Assembly (NCBI RefSeq): GCF_900108185.1
Contig: NZ_FNVA01000003.1
Span: 372,001 to 436,000 of the forward strand
Source of the DNA: Bryocella elongata
Lineage (GTDB): Bacteria > Acidobacteriota > Terriglobia > Terriglobales > Acidobacteriaceae
Direction of reading: 5' to 3'
Length of the DNA: 64,000 nucleotides
The notes beneath the pieces are model-generated. The model ran no database searches. It was not told the origin of the DNA and worked only from the letters and a program-made list of their open reading frames with translations. This document shows positions 9,570 through 18,415 of the stretch, in pieces. Every line of letters begins with the position of its first letter. Position 1 is the first letter of the stretch. A program made the position numbers and the translations under genes.

Positions 9570-10100
9570 ATGAACGGTAGACTTCCCCAGCGATTTGCAT
9601 CAGTGATGTTGCCTGGCCTCGCGGTCTACGCGCTGGCGTTGTTGTCTTCCGGCTGCAACAAGCCGGCCAGCGTCGCGTCGCCGGATCACAGCGCGGACCT
9701 GGTGCGCCTCACGCAGATGGACGCAGACTGGGTGAAGGCCGCGCAGACCCACAGCGTGGACGCATGGATGGCGTTTTACGCGCCGAACGCCGTCGTGCTG
9801 CCGCCCAACGAGAAGACCGCCGATACGCCTGCAGAGATTCGCGCCGCCATCGGCGAGCTGATGGCGACCAAAGATCTTGCGATCGACTGGAAGGCGACGA
9901 AGACCGTCGTATCGGACGCCGGCGACATGGCCTGGATCTACGGCACCTATACGCTGGAAGGCAAAGACGCCGCCGGCGTTCCCATCAGCGACAACGGCAA
10001 GATGGCAGAGGTGTGGCAGAAGCAGGGCGACGGCGCCTGGAAGTGTGTGCTCGATACCTGGAGCTCCGACCTTCCGGTGCTGGTCCCCGACAAGAAATAG
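9570..10100 (+). CDS. SnoaL/DUF4440-like lipoprotein
   Basis: A 176-residue secreted lipoprotein. The signal peptide ends in the lipobox LSSGC, about residue 26, so the mature protein is lipid-anchored in the periplasm. The rest is a single DUF4440/SnoaL-like cone domain, shown by QMDADWVKAAQTHSVDAWMA, YAPNAVVLPPNE and the C-terminal WKCVLDTWSSD. The function of such domains here is unknown. I chose the ATG at 9570 with GGAG before it because it gives a normal signal peptide. It is convergent with the next gene. Confidence 0.8.
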   Translation: MNGRLPQRFASVMLPGLAVYALALLSSGCNKPASVASPDHSADLVRLTQMDADWVKAAQTHSVDAWMAFYAPNAVVLPPNEKTADTPAEIRAAIGELMATKDLAIDWKATKTVVSDAGDMAWIYGTYTLEGKDAAGVPISDNGKMAEVWQKQGDGAWKCVLDTWSSDLPVLVPDKK

Positions 10101-10124
10101 CCACCCGCCGCCCCGCCCTCTGCG

Positions 10125-10664
10125 TCACCGCGAAGCTACCTGGGCCATGCCACTCCGGGTCGCCTCGAAGTACACGCCACAGGCGCTCACGACGATGCGG
10201 TTCGGCCCGGCGAGCAGCACGGCATCTCCCGGAACTTCCGTCGTGGCCCCGGTGATGTCCATGTCCTCGTGCTGAAGGTCAACCTCGGTCACGTTGCGGC
10301 TGCGGATGCCCACCTGCTCGAAGCTGGCGCGACCCTGCTCGCTGCCGTTCTCCTTCGCAAACTGCTCCGCGCTCACGCTGCGAACATTGATTTCACTCAG
10401 CGCGACGGTGCCACCCTTCCAGCTCATCGCGCGCGTCGCATAGGTCAGCGTCGAGCCGACCAGCTGGTCTGCCTGCTCGCGGCTCCAGCACGTGACGTTG
10501 TGCGTGGGCAGCACGCGAGTGATGCGCCAGCTTCCGCGGAGGCCCGCGGGCAGCGGTTCGGCCGCAATTGTCTGCGACAGCGAGGCAAAGACCACCATCA
10601 GGGCCGCCACGCGGGAGGCACGGGTACCCAAGAGCCGTAATTCAGGCACTTTTCTCTTCTTCAT
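10125..10664 (-). CDS. Secreted protein of unknown function
   Basis: Not recognised. The 179-residue product begins MKKRKVPELRLLGTRASR and continues with a hydrophobic core to a likely signal-peptidase site after QTIAA (about residue 35). The mature part starts with GLRGSWRITRVLPTHNVTC, reminiscent of lipocalin-like domains, but I cannot assign it. The ATG at 10664 gives a proper signal peptide; upstream ATGs only extend into the divergent promoter region shared with the heme oxygenase gene. Confidence 0.6.
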   Translation of the reverse strand: MKKRKVPELRLLGTRASRVAALMVVFASLSQTIAAEPLPAGLRGSWRITRVLPTHNVTCWSREQADQLVGSTLTYATRAMSWKGGTVALSEINVRSVSAEQFAKENGSEQGRASFEQVGIRSRNVTEVDLQHEDMDITGATTEVPGDAVLLAGPNRIVVSACGVYFEATRSGMAQVASR

Positions 10665-10807
10665 TGCAAAGTCCAAAGATTTTGATCGTATCCAACGCAT
10701 CATACGATGCTGGTTGTTGGAATTTCGGCTGGGTCGTCCGCTTTGCCGCTGCTCGAATCGCCTGCGGATGTCATGGGCCATCACGGAATGCCGGAAAGGC
10801 ATGTTGT

Positions 10808-11425
10808 ATGAATCTGGAACACCTGCGCGAGCGCACGCGCCCGCAGCACAATGCAACCGAGTCGCAGATGCCGATCACCGCTGACGGACTCACTCTGGCC
10901 GAGTACACAGGCTATCTTCGCGGTCTTTATGCTGCTCTTGCGCCGTGGGAGAGCTTCGCGCTCACACACCACCCGGCAGCGCTCGAGACACTTGTCGCAT
11001 CCCGGCGCCGGGCTTTCCTGCTGGAGAAGGATCTCAGCGCCTTCGGTATCGCGGTGCCAGCCGTGGGTGCGTTCCACTCCGCCGCCATTCCGGGGCTCGA
11101 TGAGCTCGATGGAGCCACCTTCGCTGCCAGCTTTCTGGGCGCAATGTACGTCGTCGAGGGCTCTTCACTCGGCGGGCAGTACATCGCGAAGCACCTGGAA
11201 ACCACACTCGGCCTTACGCCCGAACACGGCGCTGCCTACTTTCGCGGCTACGGAGACAGGACCGGCTCGTTGTGGCAACAGTTCAAGCTGGTACTCGCGG
11301 CGCTGCCCGATTCCGAAGAGGACCAGGTAGTTGCTGCGGCGCAAGGAATGTTCGCATTATTTGGTGAGGCACTAACCTCGGCTTCGACACAGCCGCCACA
11401 CCCTGAAATGGCATCTCTCCAGTAG
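10808..11425 (+). CDS. bphO: Biliverdin-producing heme oxygenase (BphO-like)
   Basis: Oxidises heme to biliverdin IXalpha, CO and iron. The 205-residue protein starts LRERTRPQHNATE, placing the proximal heme ligand at His14. It carries ASFLGAMYVVEGSSLGGQYI, the distal-helix signature with its Gly-rich turn. It is followed after 63 bases by a bacteriophytochrome that needs biliverdin, so the pair is a chromophore-synthesis and apoprotein operon. GGAAAGG lies about 9 bases before the ATG at 10808. The 143-base gap to the divergent upstream gene must hold the promoter. Confidence 0.93.
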   Translation: MNLEHLRERTRPQHNATESQMPITADGLTLAEYTGYLRGLYAALAPWESFALTHHPAALETLVASRRRAFLLEKDLSAFGIAVPAVGAFHSAAIPGLDELDGATFAASFLGAMYVVEGSSLGGQYIAKHLETTLGLTPEHGAAYFRGYGDRTGSLWQQFKLVLAALPDSEEDQVVAAAQGMFALFGEALTSASTQPPHPEMASLQ

Positions 11426-11488
11426 GTTGTTGTTCGCCTGTTGTTTGTTTCTTTGTTTTTTGTTTCGCGCTCCGGAGGTAGGTTTGCC

Positions 11489-14074
11489 TTGCAACCTTCA
11501 GCCCCAGATGTACTCAACTGCGTAGACGAACCCATCCGTGTGCCTGGAAGCATCCAGCAGCATGGGTTCTTCCTGCTCACCCTGCCCGACTACGAGGTCA
11601 TCGTAGCGGCAAGCGAGAACTCGCAGCGTTTCCTCAACGTCCCCCTGCGGCTCGTCGTCGGCTCCAAGCTCGATGATTTCTTTGAGCGCGAGGTGATGAG
11701 CGCCTTCCGCTTTCATAAGAAGATCTGCGCCCACGGCGAAGATGGTCTCGGCACCTATCTTGGTACCTTCCGCATCGGCGACAACCTCTTCAGTGCGATG
11801 ACGCACTGCATTGGCCCCTACCGCGCGCTCGAGTTCGAGCAGCAGGAGAGCGTCGTTGGGCCGGAGACAATGAACGCGGTCATCACCAACTTCGTCTCCA
11901 CGCTCAACCGCCTCCGTACCGAACAGGAGCTCTGCGACTCCCTCACCCGGCAGTTCTCCCAGCTCACCGGCTTTGATCGCGTCATGCTCTACAGCTTTGA
12001 CGCCGAAGGCCACGGCACCGTGCTCAGCGAGATCAACAACGGTCGCCTGCCCAGCTACCTCGGCCTCGCCTTTCCGGCCTCCGATATCCCGGCGCAGGCC
12101 CGCGACCTGTATGTGCAGAACACCGTCCGCATCATTCCGGACGCGAACTATGTCCCGTCGCCTCTGGTGGGCAATCCCAGTGTTGAGCCAGCTACCCTCG
12201 ACCTCTCGCTCAGCGTGTTGCGTTCGGTCTCTCCCATCCATCTGCAGTACATGCGCAACATGGGCACGATGGCGTCCATGTCTGTCTCGCTGGTGCTGGA
12301 TGGAAAGCTCTGGGGGCTGATCAGCGGGCACAACGCCGAGCCCAAGCTGGTGCCGTATCTCATTCGCTCCGCCTGCGACATGCTCTCCAGGATGGGTGCG
12401 ACGCAGTTGAATGCCTTCCGCGCGTCGCGCGAGCTGGAACAGACCCGCCACTTCCACTCCATTCAGCGGCGTCTTCTCACGCTCATCGCCTCGGAGCCCA
12501 ACTATCTCGACGCGCTCGGGGAGCACCGCGATGTGCTGATGGATGTCACGAATGCCCAAGGTATAGCTTTGCTGCTCGATGGCAGCGTCCGGGTTGCGGG
12601 CATCACCCCGCCCGAATCGACCCTGCATCGCCTCGCAGCCTGGCTCGACTCACGGCCCGAGATCCAGACCTTCTTCACCTCCCACCTTGCTGCAGACCTG
12701 CCTCCTGAGCTGGCCGATCTCGCCGAGGAGCTTCGTCCCGCCGCCAGTGGCCTCCTGCTGGTGCGCATCTCGTCCGTGCGGTGCCGGTGGGTCGTCTGGT
12801 TCCGGCCGGAGGTCATCTCCACCATCGCCTGGGCGGGCAATCCCGCCGACGCTGACAAGGCGAAGGAGACGCTGACCCCGCGCGCCAGCTTTGGCCAGTG
12901 GAAGGAGATCGTCCGCGGCCGCTCCCGCGAGTGGACGCAGATGGAGATCGACTCGGCCGAGGACTTCCGCGCCGCTCTCACGACCATCAGCCTCCGCCGG
13001 GCAGAAGAGGCCATCGAAGAAGGCGAGGCTCGCTTCCATCGCCTCACCCAGGCCCTGCCCATCAAGATCTTCACGGTCGACGATGATGGCGCCCTTACCT
13101 ATGTGAACGACCGCTGGCGCGAGGCTGGGCTATGCCCTCAGGGCAACTGGTTCGAGGAACCTCTCCTCGACGCGGAAGACGCGGCCGGCTTCGGCGAGCG
13201 CTGGGAGCAGGCCGTCCAGGCGGGCACGGACTTCGAGGCCGAACTGCGGCTCGCCAGCCCCAGCGGCGGCCCTGAGCGTTGGAACTACCTCCGCATCACG
13301 CCGTTTCAGCGGGCCGGATCTGTCCGGGTCGGCTGGATCGGGTCCCTGCTCGACCTGACCGAGCGCAAAGAGCGGGAGACCGCCATGCGCATGAGCGAGA
13401 AGCTCGCGCTCACCGGACGCATGACCTCCGTCATCGCCCACGAGATCAACAACCCGCTTGAGGCCATCACCAACCTCATGTACCTGCTGCGCGAAGAGTT
13501 CTCGCGGGACGGAAACGCCGGCACGTACATTGCCATGGTCGAGAGTGAGCTGGAGCGAATTTCGGGCATCACCAAGCAGACCCTGCGCTGGAATCGTGAG
13601 ACCTCCGACGTGGCTGAGACCTGCAACGCCGGCGCCATGGTGGATGAGGTGCTCCGCCTCTTCGCGGGCAAGATCCGCAACCGCCAGATTCGGGTCACGA
13701 TCACAGGTGACCGGTCGACGCCGCTCCGTGGTTTCCTCGGCCAGCTCCGCCAGGTGCTCGCAAACCTCGTCTCCAACGCCATCGATGCGTCTCCAATCGA
13801 TGGCAAGGGCACCGTCATCGTCGAACTTCTCAAGGAAGCCGCCCCCGACGGTACGCTGATCCAGACGGGTTTCTCGGTCTGCGACAACGGGCGAGGCATC
13901 GACGCTGCGACCAAGGCCCGGCTGTTTGAGCCCTTCCACTCCACCAAGGGCGACCTGGGCAACGGCCTGGGACTTTACATCTCGCGGGAGATCGTGGAGC
14001 GCCACCACGGTCGAATCCTGGTCGAGACGGCTCCCGGCGAAGGCACGCGAATGACGGTGTGGCTCCCCGCCTGA
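11489..14074 (+). CDS. bphP: Bacteriophytochrome sensor histidine kinase
   Basis: Red/far-red photoreceptor kinase of about 861 residues. The PAS domain has the biliverdin-binding Cys11 in LNCVDEPIRVPGSIQQHG. The GAF domain has PASDIPAQARDLY, HLQYMRNMG and GLISGHN in place of the usual ACHH. The PHY domain has the tongue motif PRASF. A further PAS domain precedes HisKA with VIAHEINNPLEA (phospho-acceptor His651) and HATPase_c with DNGRGID and GNGLGLYISREIVE. I chose the TTG at 11489 because GGAGG stands 10 bases before it and it opens just ahead of the chromophore Cys. The TTG at 11441 would encode a leader from a T/G repeat. No response regulator follows. Confidence 0.94.
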   Translation: MQPSAPDVLNCVDEPIRVPGSIQQHGFFLLTLPDYEVIVAASENSQRFLNVPLRLVVGSKLDDFFEREVMSAFRFHKKICAHGEDGLGTYLGTFRIGDNLFSAMTHCIGPYRALEFEQQESVVGPETMNAVITNFVSTLNRLRTEQELCDSLTRQFSQLTGFDRVMLYSFDAEGHGTVLSEINNGRLPSYLGLAFPASDIPAQARDLYVQNTVRIIPDANYVPSPLVGNPSVEPATLDLSLSVLRSVSPIHLQYMRNMGTMASMSVSLVLDGKLWGLISGHNAEPKLVPYLIRSACDMLSRMGATQLNAFRASRELEQTRHFHSIQRRLLTLIASEPNYLDALGEHRDVLMDVTNAQGIALLLDGSVRVAGITPPESTLHRLAAWLDSRPEIQTFFTSHLAADLPPELADLAEELRPAASGLLLVRISSVRCRWVVWFRPEVISTIAWAGNPADADKAKETLTPRASFGQWKEIVRGRSREWTQMEIDSAEDFRAALTTISLRRAEEAIEEGEARFHRLTQALPIKIFTVDDDGALTYVNDRWREAGLCPQGNWFEEPLLDAEDAAGFGERWEQAVQAGTDFEAELRLASPSGGPERWNYLRITPFQRAGSVRVGWIGSLLDLTERKERETAMRMSEKLALTGRMTSVIAHEINNPLEAITNLMYLLREEFSRDGNAGTYIAMVESELERISGITKQTLRWNRETSDVAETCNAGAMVDEVLRLFAGKIRNRQIRVTITGDRSTPLRGFLGQLRQVLANLVSNAIDASPIDGKGTVIVELLKEAAPDGTLIQTGFSVCDNGRGIDAATKARLFEPFHSTKGDLGNGLGLYISREIVERHHGRILVETAPGEGTRMTVWLPA

Positions 14075-14175
14075 GTCTGCTGCACAGCCCTCACTCGTGG
14101 GGCCTGGAATCTCGGACGCCGCGCCCGCATATCGGCCAACTTATTGATATATCTAGTCAAAGAGCAACATTCTCC

Positions 14176-14204
14176 TTGGAAGATTCTCCACACCCCGGTA
14201 GACT
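14176..14204 (+). promoter_or_regulatory. Candidate sigma-70-type promoter of the PEP-CTERM gene
   Basis: TTGGAA (14176-14181) and TAGACT (14199-14204) are 17 bases apart, each matching 4 of 6 consensus positions. They lie about 43 bases before the ATG at 14247 in an AT-richer stretch that begins near 14140. Confidence 0.4.
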
Positions 14205-14246
14205 CACCCTGTTCTTCACCTCTTGGATCTGGATGGGCCCTGGGCC

Positions 14247-14771
14247 ATGCATCGCACCCTGCTTCGTATTCTCCTCGCCGTCTCACCCCTTTCTCTGGTC
14301 GCGCTTCCGCTCTCCGCCCGCGCGGATACCATCGAGAACTACAACATCACTTTCACCAGCTTCGACTCCTTTACCCAGGTGGGTTCTGGCACCATCACCG
14401 TGGACGACGACGGCGTGGGCGACTACACCGTCGCTGGCTTCTCCTACTCGTTCTATCCGGGCGACCCCACCAACGCGACGACGATGTCCTATGACGCTGC
14501 GGGACTGACGAACGCCAGTGCTGAGACGGGTTTCGTCAGCTTTTTGCCCGGCGAGTATGGCTTTTCGTTCTATGCCCCTGCCGATCCGCTGTACACGTAC
14601 TACAGCGATGGCACGGGCTGGAGCTTTGAGACGATAAACATCGAAGACGGCGGCTTCTACTCGATTACGGAGAACGTCTCCGCAACCCCCGAGCCCGGCA
14701 GCCTGGCGCTGCTCGGTACCGGCATGCTTGCGGCGGCTGGCGTCGCGCGACGCCGCTTCGTTCGGGCCTAG
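14247..14771 (+). CDS. PEP-CTERM sorting domain protein
   Basis: An exported 174-residue protein. It has an N-terminal signal peptide (cut near SARADT, about residue 26), an acidic and aromatic beta-rich body, and the C-terminal sorting signal TPEPGSLALLGTGMLAAAG followed by an Arg-rich end. PEP-CTERM signals are processed by exosortase in bacteria that make extracellular polysaccharide. The body has no recognised domain. I chose the ATG at 14247 because it starts directly at the signal peptide. A terminator follows 36 bases after the stop, so this is a single-gene unit. Confidence 0.88.
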   Translation: MHRTLLRILLAVSPLSLVALPLSARADTIENYNITFTSFDSFTQVGSGTITVDDDGVGDYTVAGFSYSFYPGDPTNATTMSYDAAGLTNASAETGFVSFLPGEYGFSFYAPADPLYTYYSDGTGWSFETINIEDGGFYSITENVSATPEPGSLALLGTGMLAAAGVARRRFVRA

Positions 14772-14806
14772 AAGACGTCTAAGTACCTGATTCGCCAACG
14801 CCACAA

Positions 14807-14837
14807 CGCCGCCTTCCGGGCGGCGGTGCTATTTTTT
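14807..14837 (+). terminator. Rho-independent terminator after the PEP-CTERM gene
   Basis: CGCCGCC (14807-14813) pairs with GGCGGCG (14819-14825) around a short TTCCG loop and is followed by a T6 run (14832-14837). Confidence 0.85.
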
Positions 14838-14974
14838 GAATCGAACCGCCATCCCCGTTTAACCCCCTACCTCCCCGTTCAATGCAGAATCTCGCCGTTC
14901 GCCGCTCGCTTGTTGATATCGCGGCAACTGCCCCATAGCTTTGAACATGAATCCTCAGGAGGATATAGACAGCA

Positions 14975-17101
14975 ATGCCAAAGATCACAAAGATCGTCGA
15001 GAAGGGCGTCGTCCTGGGCGCCAAGGCCGGATGGGCCGTATTTGAGAAGCTGAACTCCATCAGCCCCAACGACAGCTTTACGCCCAAGTGGTCCGATAAG
15101 CCGCTGCTGAAGTCCTACCAGAAGGAAAAGCCGCCCCTCGGCTGGCCCCGCACCACCGATTCGCTCTGCCCCAAGTGCGTGCCTGAGATCCGCCAGCAGA
15201 TCGTCGATGGCAAGCTGCCCCACGAGATCCTTCTCAACGAGAAGGTCGGCGAGATCAAGGCGCAGATCATCGAGCGCGACGGCAAGATCCTGATGGTCAA
15301 GGACTGCCCCATCCACGGCCACTTCGAGGACGTCATGTCCATCGATCCGCCGATGATGAAGCACCTCGAGGACGTCTTCCCGGGCCGCGACATCCGCGCC
15401 CACAACGATGAGAAGCTCCACAACCACGGCACGTCGACCGTCACCCACGGCCGCGGCTCGGTGCTCACCATCGATCTCACCAACCGCTGCAACATGATGT
15501 GCGACCCGTGCTTCATGGACGCCAACCAGGTCGGCTTCGTGCATGAGCTGACGTGGGATGAGATCAAGACCATGCTCGACAACGCGATCAGCATTAAGCC
15601 GCGTCGTCAGATGAGCGTGCAGTTCTCCGGCGGCGAGCCCACGCTCTCCCCATACTTCCTCGACGCCGTCGCCTACGCCCGCAAGGTCGGTTACAACTCC
15701 GTCCAGGCCGCGACCAACGGCATCGAGTTCGCGAAGTCGGCTGAGTTCGCTCGCGCCGCCGCGGAAGCGGGCCTGCGTTACGCGTACCTGCAGTTCGATG
15801 GCATCGGCAATGCTGCCAACTCGCACCGCAAGGTGGGCAACTCGTTCGACGTGAAGCTGCAGGCGATCCACAACCTCCACGCCGCCGGTGTGGACATCGT
15901 CCCCGTCACCTGCATCATCAACGGCATCAACAACGAGCAGGTCGGCCGCATCATCCAGTTCGCGCTCGACAATCCCAAGAAGATCAACTTCCTCTCCTTC
16001 CAGCCTGTGTCCTTCACCGGCCGCGACGAGGAAGTTTCGGACGAGCGCCGCATGGCGCAGCGTTACACGCTGTCGCACCTCGCGCATGACGTCCGCAACC
16101 AGACCGGCCTCGGCGAGTCCACGCGCGACTGGTTCCCCATCAGCTTCATGTCGACCTTCTCCGACTGGGCCGACCTGGTGCACGGACCCGAGCACGACTG
16201 GGGCCAGCTCTCCTGCGGTTGCCACCCCAACTGCGGTATCGGCATGGCGCTCATGATCGACAAGGAAACCAAGGAAGCGGTTCCGGTCACGGCGTTCCTC
16301 AACGCCACCCAGCTCGCCAAGGACATCGCGAAGGTCAACGACGCCTCCCGCGGCAAGTTCATGACGATCCTCGGCGCCGGCCTCGCGCTCATCCGCAACT
16401 ACGATCCCAAGAAGGCTCCCACGCACTTCAGCATCTTCTCGCTGCTCGAGAAGTTCGATAAGTGCTTTGGCGCCACCGGCCGTAACTACGGCAAGGTCAC
16501 CGGCGACCGCACCATGGCCGATATCGAGAAGCGTCGCCAGGATCGCTGGAACTTCCTCTTCATCGCCGGCATGTGGTTCCAGGATCTGTTCAACTACGAC
16601 TTCCGCCGCACCGAGCAGTGCATCATCCCGTACGCCACGCAGGAAGGCGAGATCAGCTTCTGCGCGTACAACACGGGCATCGGCTGGCGCAACATCATCG
16701 AGAAGATGCACATGACGTCGACCCTCACCAAGTGGTACGAGGAGCACGGCCGTCACGAGATCTTTGCCGGTGGTAAGAAGGTCGGCCTCGAGCGTCAGGA
16801 GAAGTACGACCTGGTGCTCAACGAAGCGCACGTCAACTCGGCTGCCAACGATACGTTCGACAAGAGCGGCATCGCCAAGAACGCCCGCGAGGAAAAGATC
16901 CGCGCCCGCGACGCGAAGCTGAAGTCCGACGCCGAGAACGCCCGCATGGCCAAGCTCTACCGCAAGGAAATCCTGAAGGAACCCGATATGCCCGGTGGCT
17001 TCGTAGCCCTCGGCGAGATCGGCGGCCTCGGCGGCATCAAGCCCGCCGCCCCCAAGCAGGAAGTCGAAGTCAAGAACGACGAGCTGGTAGCAGGCGACTA
17101 A
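14975..17101 (+). CDS. Radical SAM protein of the Tes/Mss-like type (candidate membrane-spanning lipid synthase)
   Basis: A 708-residue radical SAM enzyme. The SAM cluster motif is CNMMCDPC (Cys172, Cys176, Cys179), followed by SGGEPT (218-223). Further Cys groups suggest extra metal sites: CPKC (65-68), Cys111, and Cys414, Cys416 and Cys420 in LSCGCHPNCG. Later segments CIIPYATQ and ISFCAYNTGIGW are also Cys-bearing. This layout matches my memory of archaeal tetraether lipid synthase (Tes) and the bacterial homologues proposed to couple two fatty-acyl tails into diabolic-type membrane-spanning lipids. The N-terminus has an amphipathic helix rather than a signal peptide. AGGAGG precedes the ATG. 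It stands alone between two terminators. The radical SAM call is firm; the lipid role is inferred. Confidence 0.75.
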   Translation: MPKITKIVEKGVVLGAKAGWAVFEKLNSISPNDSFTPKWSDKPLLKSYQKEKPPLGWPRTTDSLCPKCVPEIRQQIVDGKLPHEILLNEKVGEIKAQIIERDGKILMVKDCPIHGHFEDVMSIDPPMMKHLEDVFPGRDIRAHNDEKLHNHGTSTVTHGRGSVLTIDLTNRCNMMCDPCFMDANQVGFVHELTWDEIKTMLDNAISIKPRRQMSVQFSGGEPTLSPYFLDAVAYARKVGYNSVQAATNGIEFAKSAEFARAAAEAGLRYAYLQFDGIGNAANSHRKVGNSFDVKLQAIHNLHAAGVDIVPVTCIINGINNEQVGRIIQFALDNPKKINFLSFQPVSFTGRDEEVSDERRMAQRYTLSHLAHDVRNQTGLGESTRDWFPISFMSTFSDWADLVHGPEHDWGQLSCGCHPNCGIGMALMIDKETKEAVPVTAFLNATQLAKDIAKVNDASRGKFMTILGAGLALIRNYDPKKAPTHFSIFSLLEKFDKCFGATGRNYGKVTGDRTMADIEKRRQDRWNFLFIAGMWFQDLFNYDFRRTEQCIIPYATQEGEISFCAYNTGIGWRNIIEKMHMTSTLTKWYEEHGRHEIFAGGKKVGLERQEKYDLVLNEAHVNSAANDTFDKSGIAKNAREEKIRARDAKLKSDAENARMAKLYRKEILKEPDMPGGFVALGEIGGLGGIKPAAPKQEVEVKNDELVAGD

Positions 17102-17140
17102 CCATTGCATGGAGCAGCACGCGCTTCGCGCAAAGACAGA

Positions 17141-17175
17141 AACACGAAGGCCGCCCTCAGGGCGGCTTTTGTGTT
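17141..17175 (+). terminator. Rho-independent terminator after the radical SAM gene
   Basis: GCCGCCC (17150-17156) pairs with GGGCGGC (17160-17166) around TCA, followed by TTTT. Flanking AACAC and GTGTT can extend the stem across the A/T tracts. Confidence 0.9.
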
Positions 17176-17227
17176 CTGGGACTAATTCGCCTTGCTGAGG
17201 CAAGGAACTCGGCATAAAATCGCGCCG

Positions 17228-17935
17228 ATGCTCCCCAGAAAAAAATCGAAGATGAGGCAAGACGATAGGCTCAGCTTTCTTATCGCCAACATCGCAATCA
17301 TTGCGTCCCTCGTCGGTGCAGTATTCAGTTTGGTCGCGATCCGGAATGAGCAGGTAAGAAATGCGTCTAAGCTTAGAGCCGAAGACCTCAGCGCTATTGT
17401 TTCGCGCCAGCAGCAGGCGATCAATGAGTTACAGGCGCGTCTTGGGAAGGCAGATGCGTCTTCATCTGAGCTCCGGGATAAAATCTTGCAGGCCATGTCG
17501 CATGCGGGGTCGACGCCTCATCAAGACTCGGTCCTTTCCGCTGCGGATCGAGATGCGCTTCAGCGTGCTGCCCAGACGGACCAAGACTTAAACCGGAGGC
17601 TAAGCGCGCTTGAGTCAGCTCTCACCCAGTCACCGGAAAAAGCAATCGCGCTGCCTCTCCTCCGCCAGCAACTGAATGATCTTCAGGACAAAATCAAGAG
17701 TGATTCCGATGGTCAGCAGGCGGAGATCAATCGTGTGTACGGGATCCTCGAATGGCTATTAGGGCTAATAATCACCCTAATCATTGGAGTCGCCGGGTTA
17801 GCCTTCAATTCGTTCAGACGGGATCCGGAAAGGCCGCACTCCTCCTCCCACCTGAAGCACGAAGACGATAGTCACCCCTCACACACGGATATTGCTAAAG
17901 GGACCGCCCCGGTTCGACAAGCTGATATAGCGTAG
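17228..17935 (+). CDS. Two-TM coiled-coil membrane protein, lower GC
   Basis: Not recognised. The 235-residue protein has a transmembrane helix near the N-terminus (IANIAIIASLVGAVFSLVAI, about residues 18-37). A roughly 120-residue Gln/Ala/Asp-rich coiled-coil region follows, then a second helix (LEWLLGLIITLIIGVAGLAF, about 175-194) and a charged His-rich tail. Both ends are probably cytosolic, with the coiled coil in the periplasm. Codon use is clearly more A/T-rich than in its neighbours, which hints at recent acquisition together with the adjacent toxin-antitoxin pair. The ATG at 17228 is chosen; an ATG at 17252 is also possible. Confidence 0.65.
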   Translation: MLPRKKSKMRQDDRLSFLIANIAIIASLVGAVFSLVAIRNEQVRNASKLRAEDLSAIVSRQQQAINELQARLGKADASSSELRDKILQAMSHAGSTPHQDSVLSAADRDALQRAAQTDQDLNRRLSALESALTQSPEKAIALPLLRQQLNDLQDKIKSDSDGQQAEINRVYGILEWLLGLIITLIIGVAGLAFNSFRRDPERPHSSSHLKHEDDSHPSHTDIAKGTAPVRQADIA

Positions 17936-17992
17936 GAAATGACCGTGCGGCATCCTCGTCGAGTTCCAGGCGGTGAAGGGGAGCGATGCACT

Positions 17993-18415
17993 CTAGAAGC
18001 GCACTAGGCTCACCGGCAGCTTCTCAAAGTGATCCCGGTTCAGCGTCGCGAGTTCCAACTCATGCACTACCGCAGTCGCGGCGATCAGTATGTCCGCAAG
18101 ATCGGGAGTGGTCGCAGCTTTCTTCGCCTGCGCGATCAGCCTGCCAGCCTCATCCGCCACCCGCTCGTCGACTAGGTGAATCCGTCCTGGGTACATCCGC
18201 GGTATATCCACGTCGAGCCAGTGCTCGAAGTTCGCGCGTTTGCGCCCCAACTGCATCGACTCCGTGCCATACCGTATCTCGGTGAGCGAGATCACGCTGA
18301 GGTGAAGCTGGATCGGCTTCACCGTTCCCAGCCATCGCATCACGGCATCATTTGGCCGTGCCTTCGTGAACTGCGAGACGACGTTGGTATCGAGCAGGAA
18401 TCCCGTGCTATCCAA
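17993..18415 (-). CDS. vapC: PIN-domain toxin, VapC/FitB-like
   Basis: Type II toxin with a PIN ribonuclease fold, 140 residues. The acidic catalytic residues are visible: Asp9 in LLDTNVVSQF, Glu in SLTEIRYGT, Asp in TTPDLADILIAATA and Asp in LATLNRDHF. These are expected to bind Mg or Mn and cut tRNA or mRNA; the target is unknown. The start is a TTG at 18415 that overlaps the stop of the antitoxin gene by 8 bases, so translation is coupled. The antitoxin is of the Phd/YefM kind. Confidence 0.9.
   Translation of the reverse strand: MDSTGFLLDTNVVSQFTKARPNDAVMRWLGTVKPIQLHLSVISLTEIRYGTESMQLGRKRANFEHWLDVDIPRMYPGRIHLVDERVADEAGRLIAQAKKAATTPDLADILIAATAVVHELELATLNRDHFEKLPVSLVRF

Noticed and set aside
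11441-11488. Leader peptide MFVSLFF of the phytochrome as a signal anchor
   Set aside because: Bacteriophytochromes are cytosolic and this stretch is T/G repeat sequence before a better ribosome-binding site.
14879-17260. 793-codon open frame on the minus strand
   Set aside because: It is the antisense shadow of the radical SAM gene; high GC in third positions keeps it open and its product is a Val/Asp/Leu-rich string with no domain.
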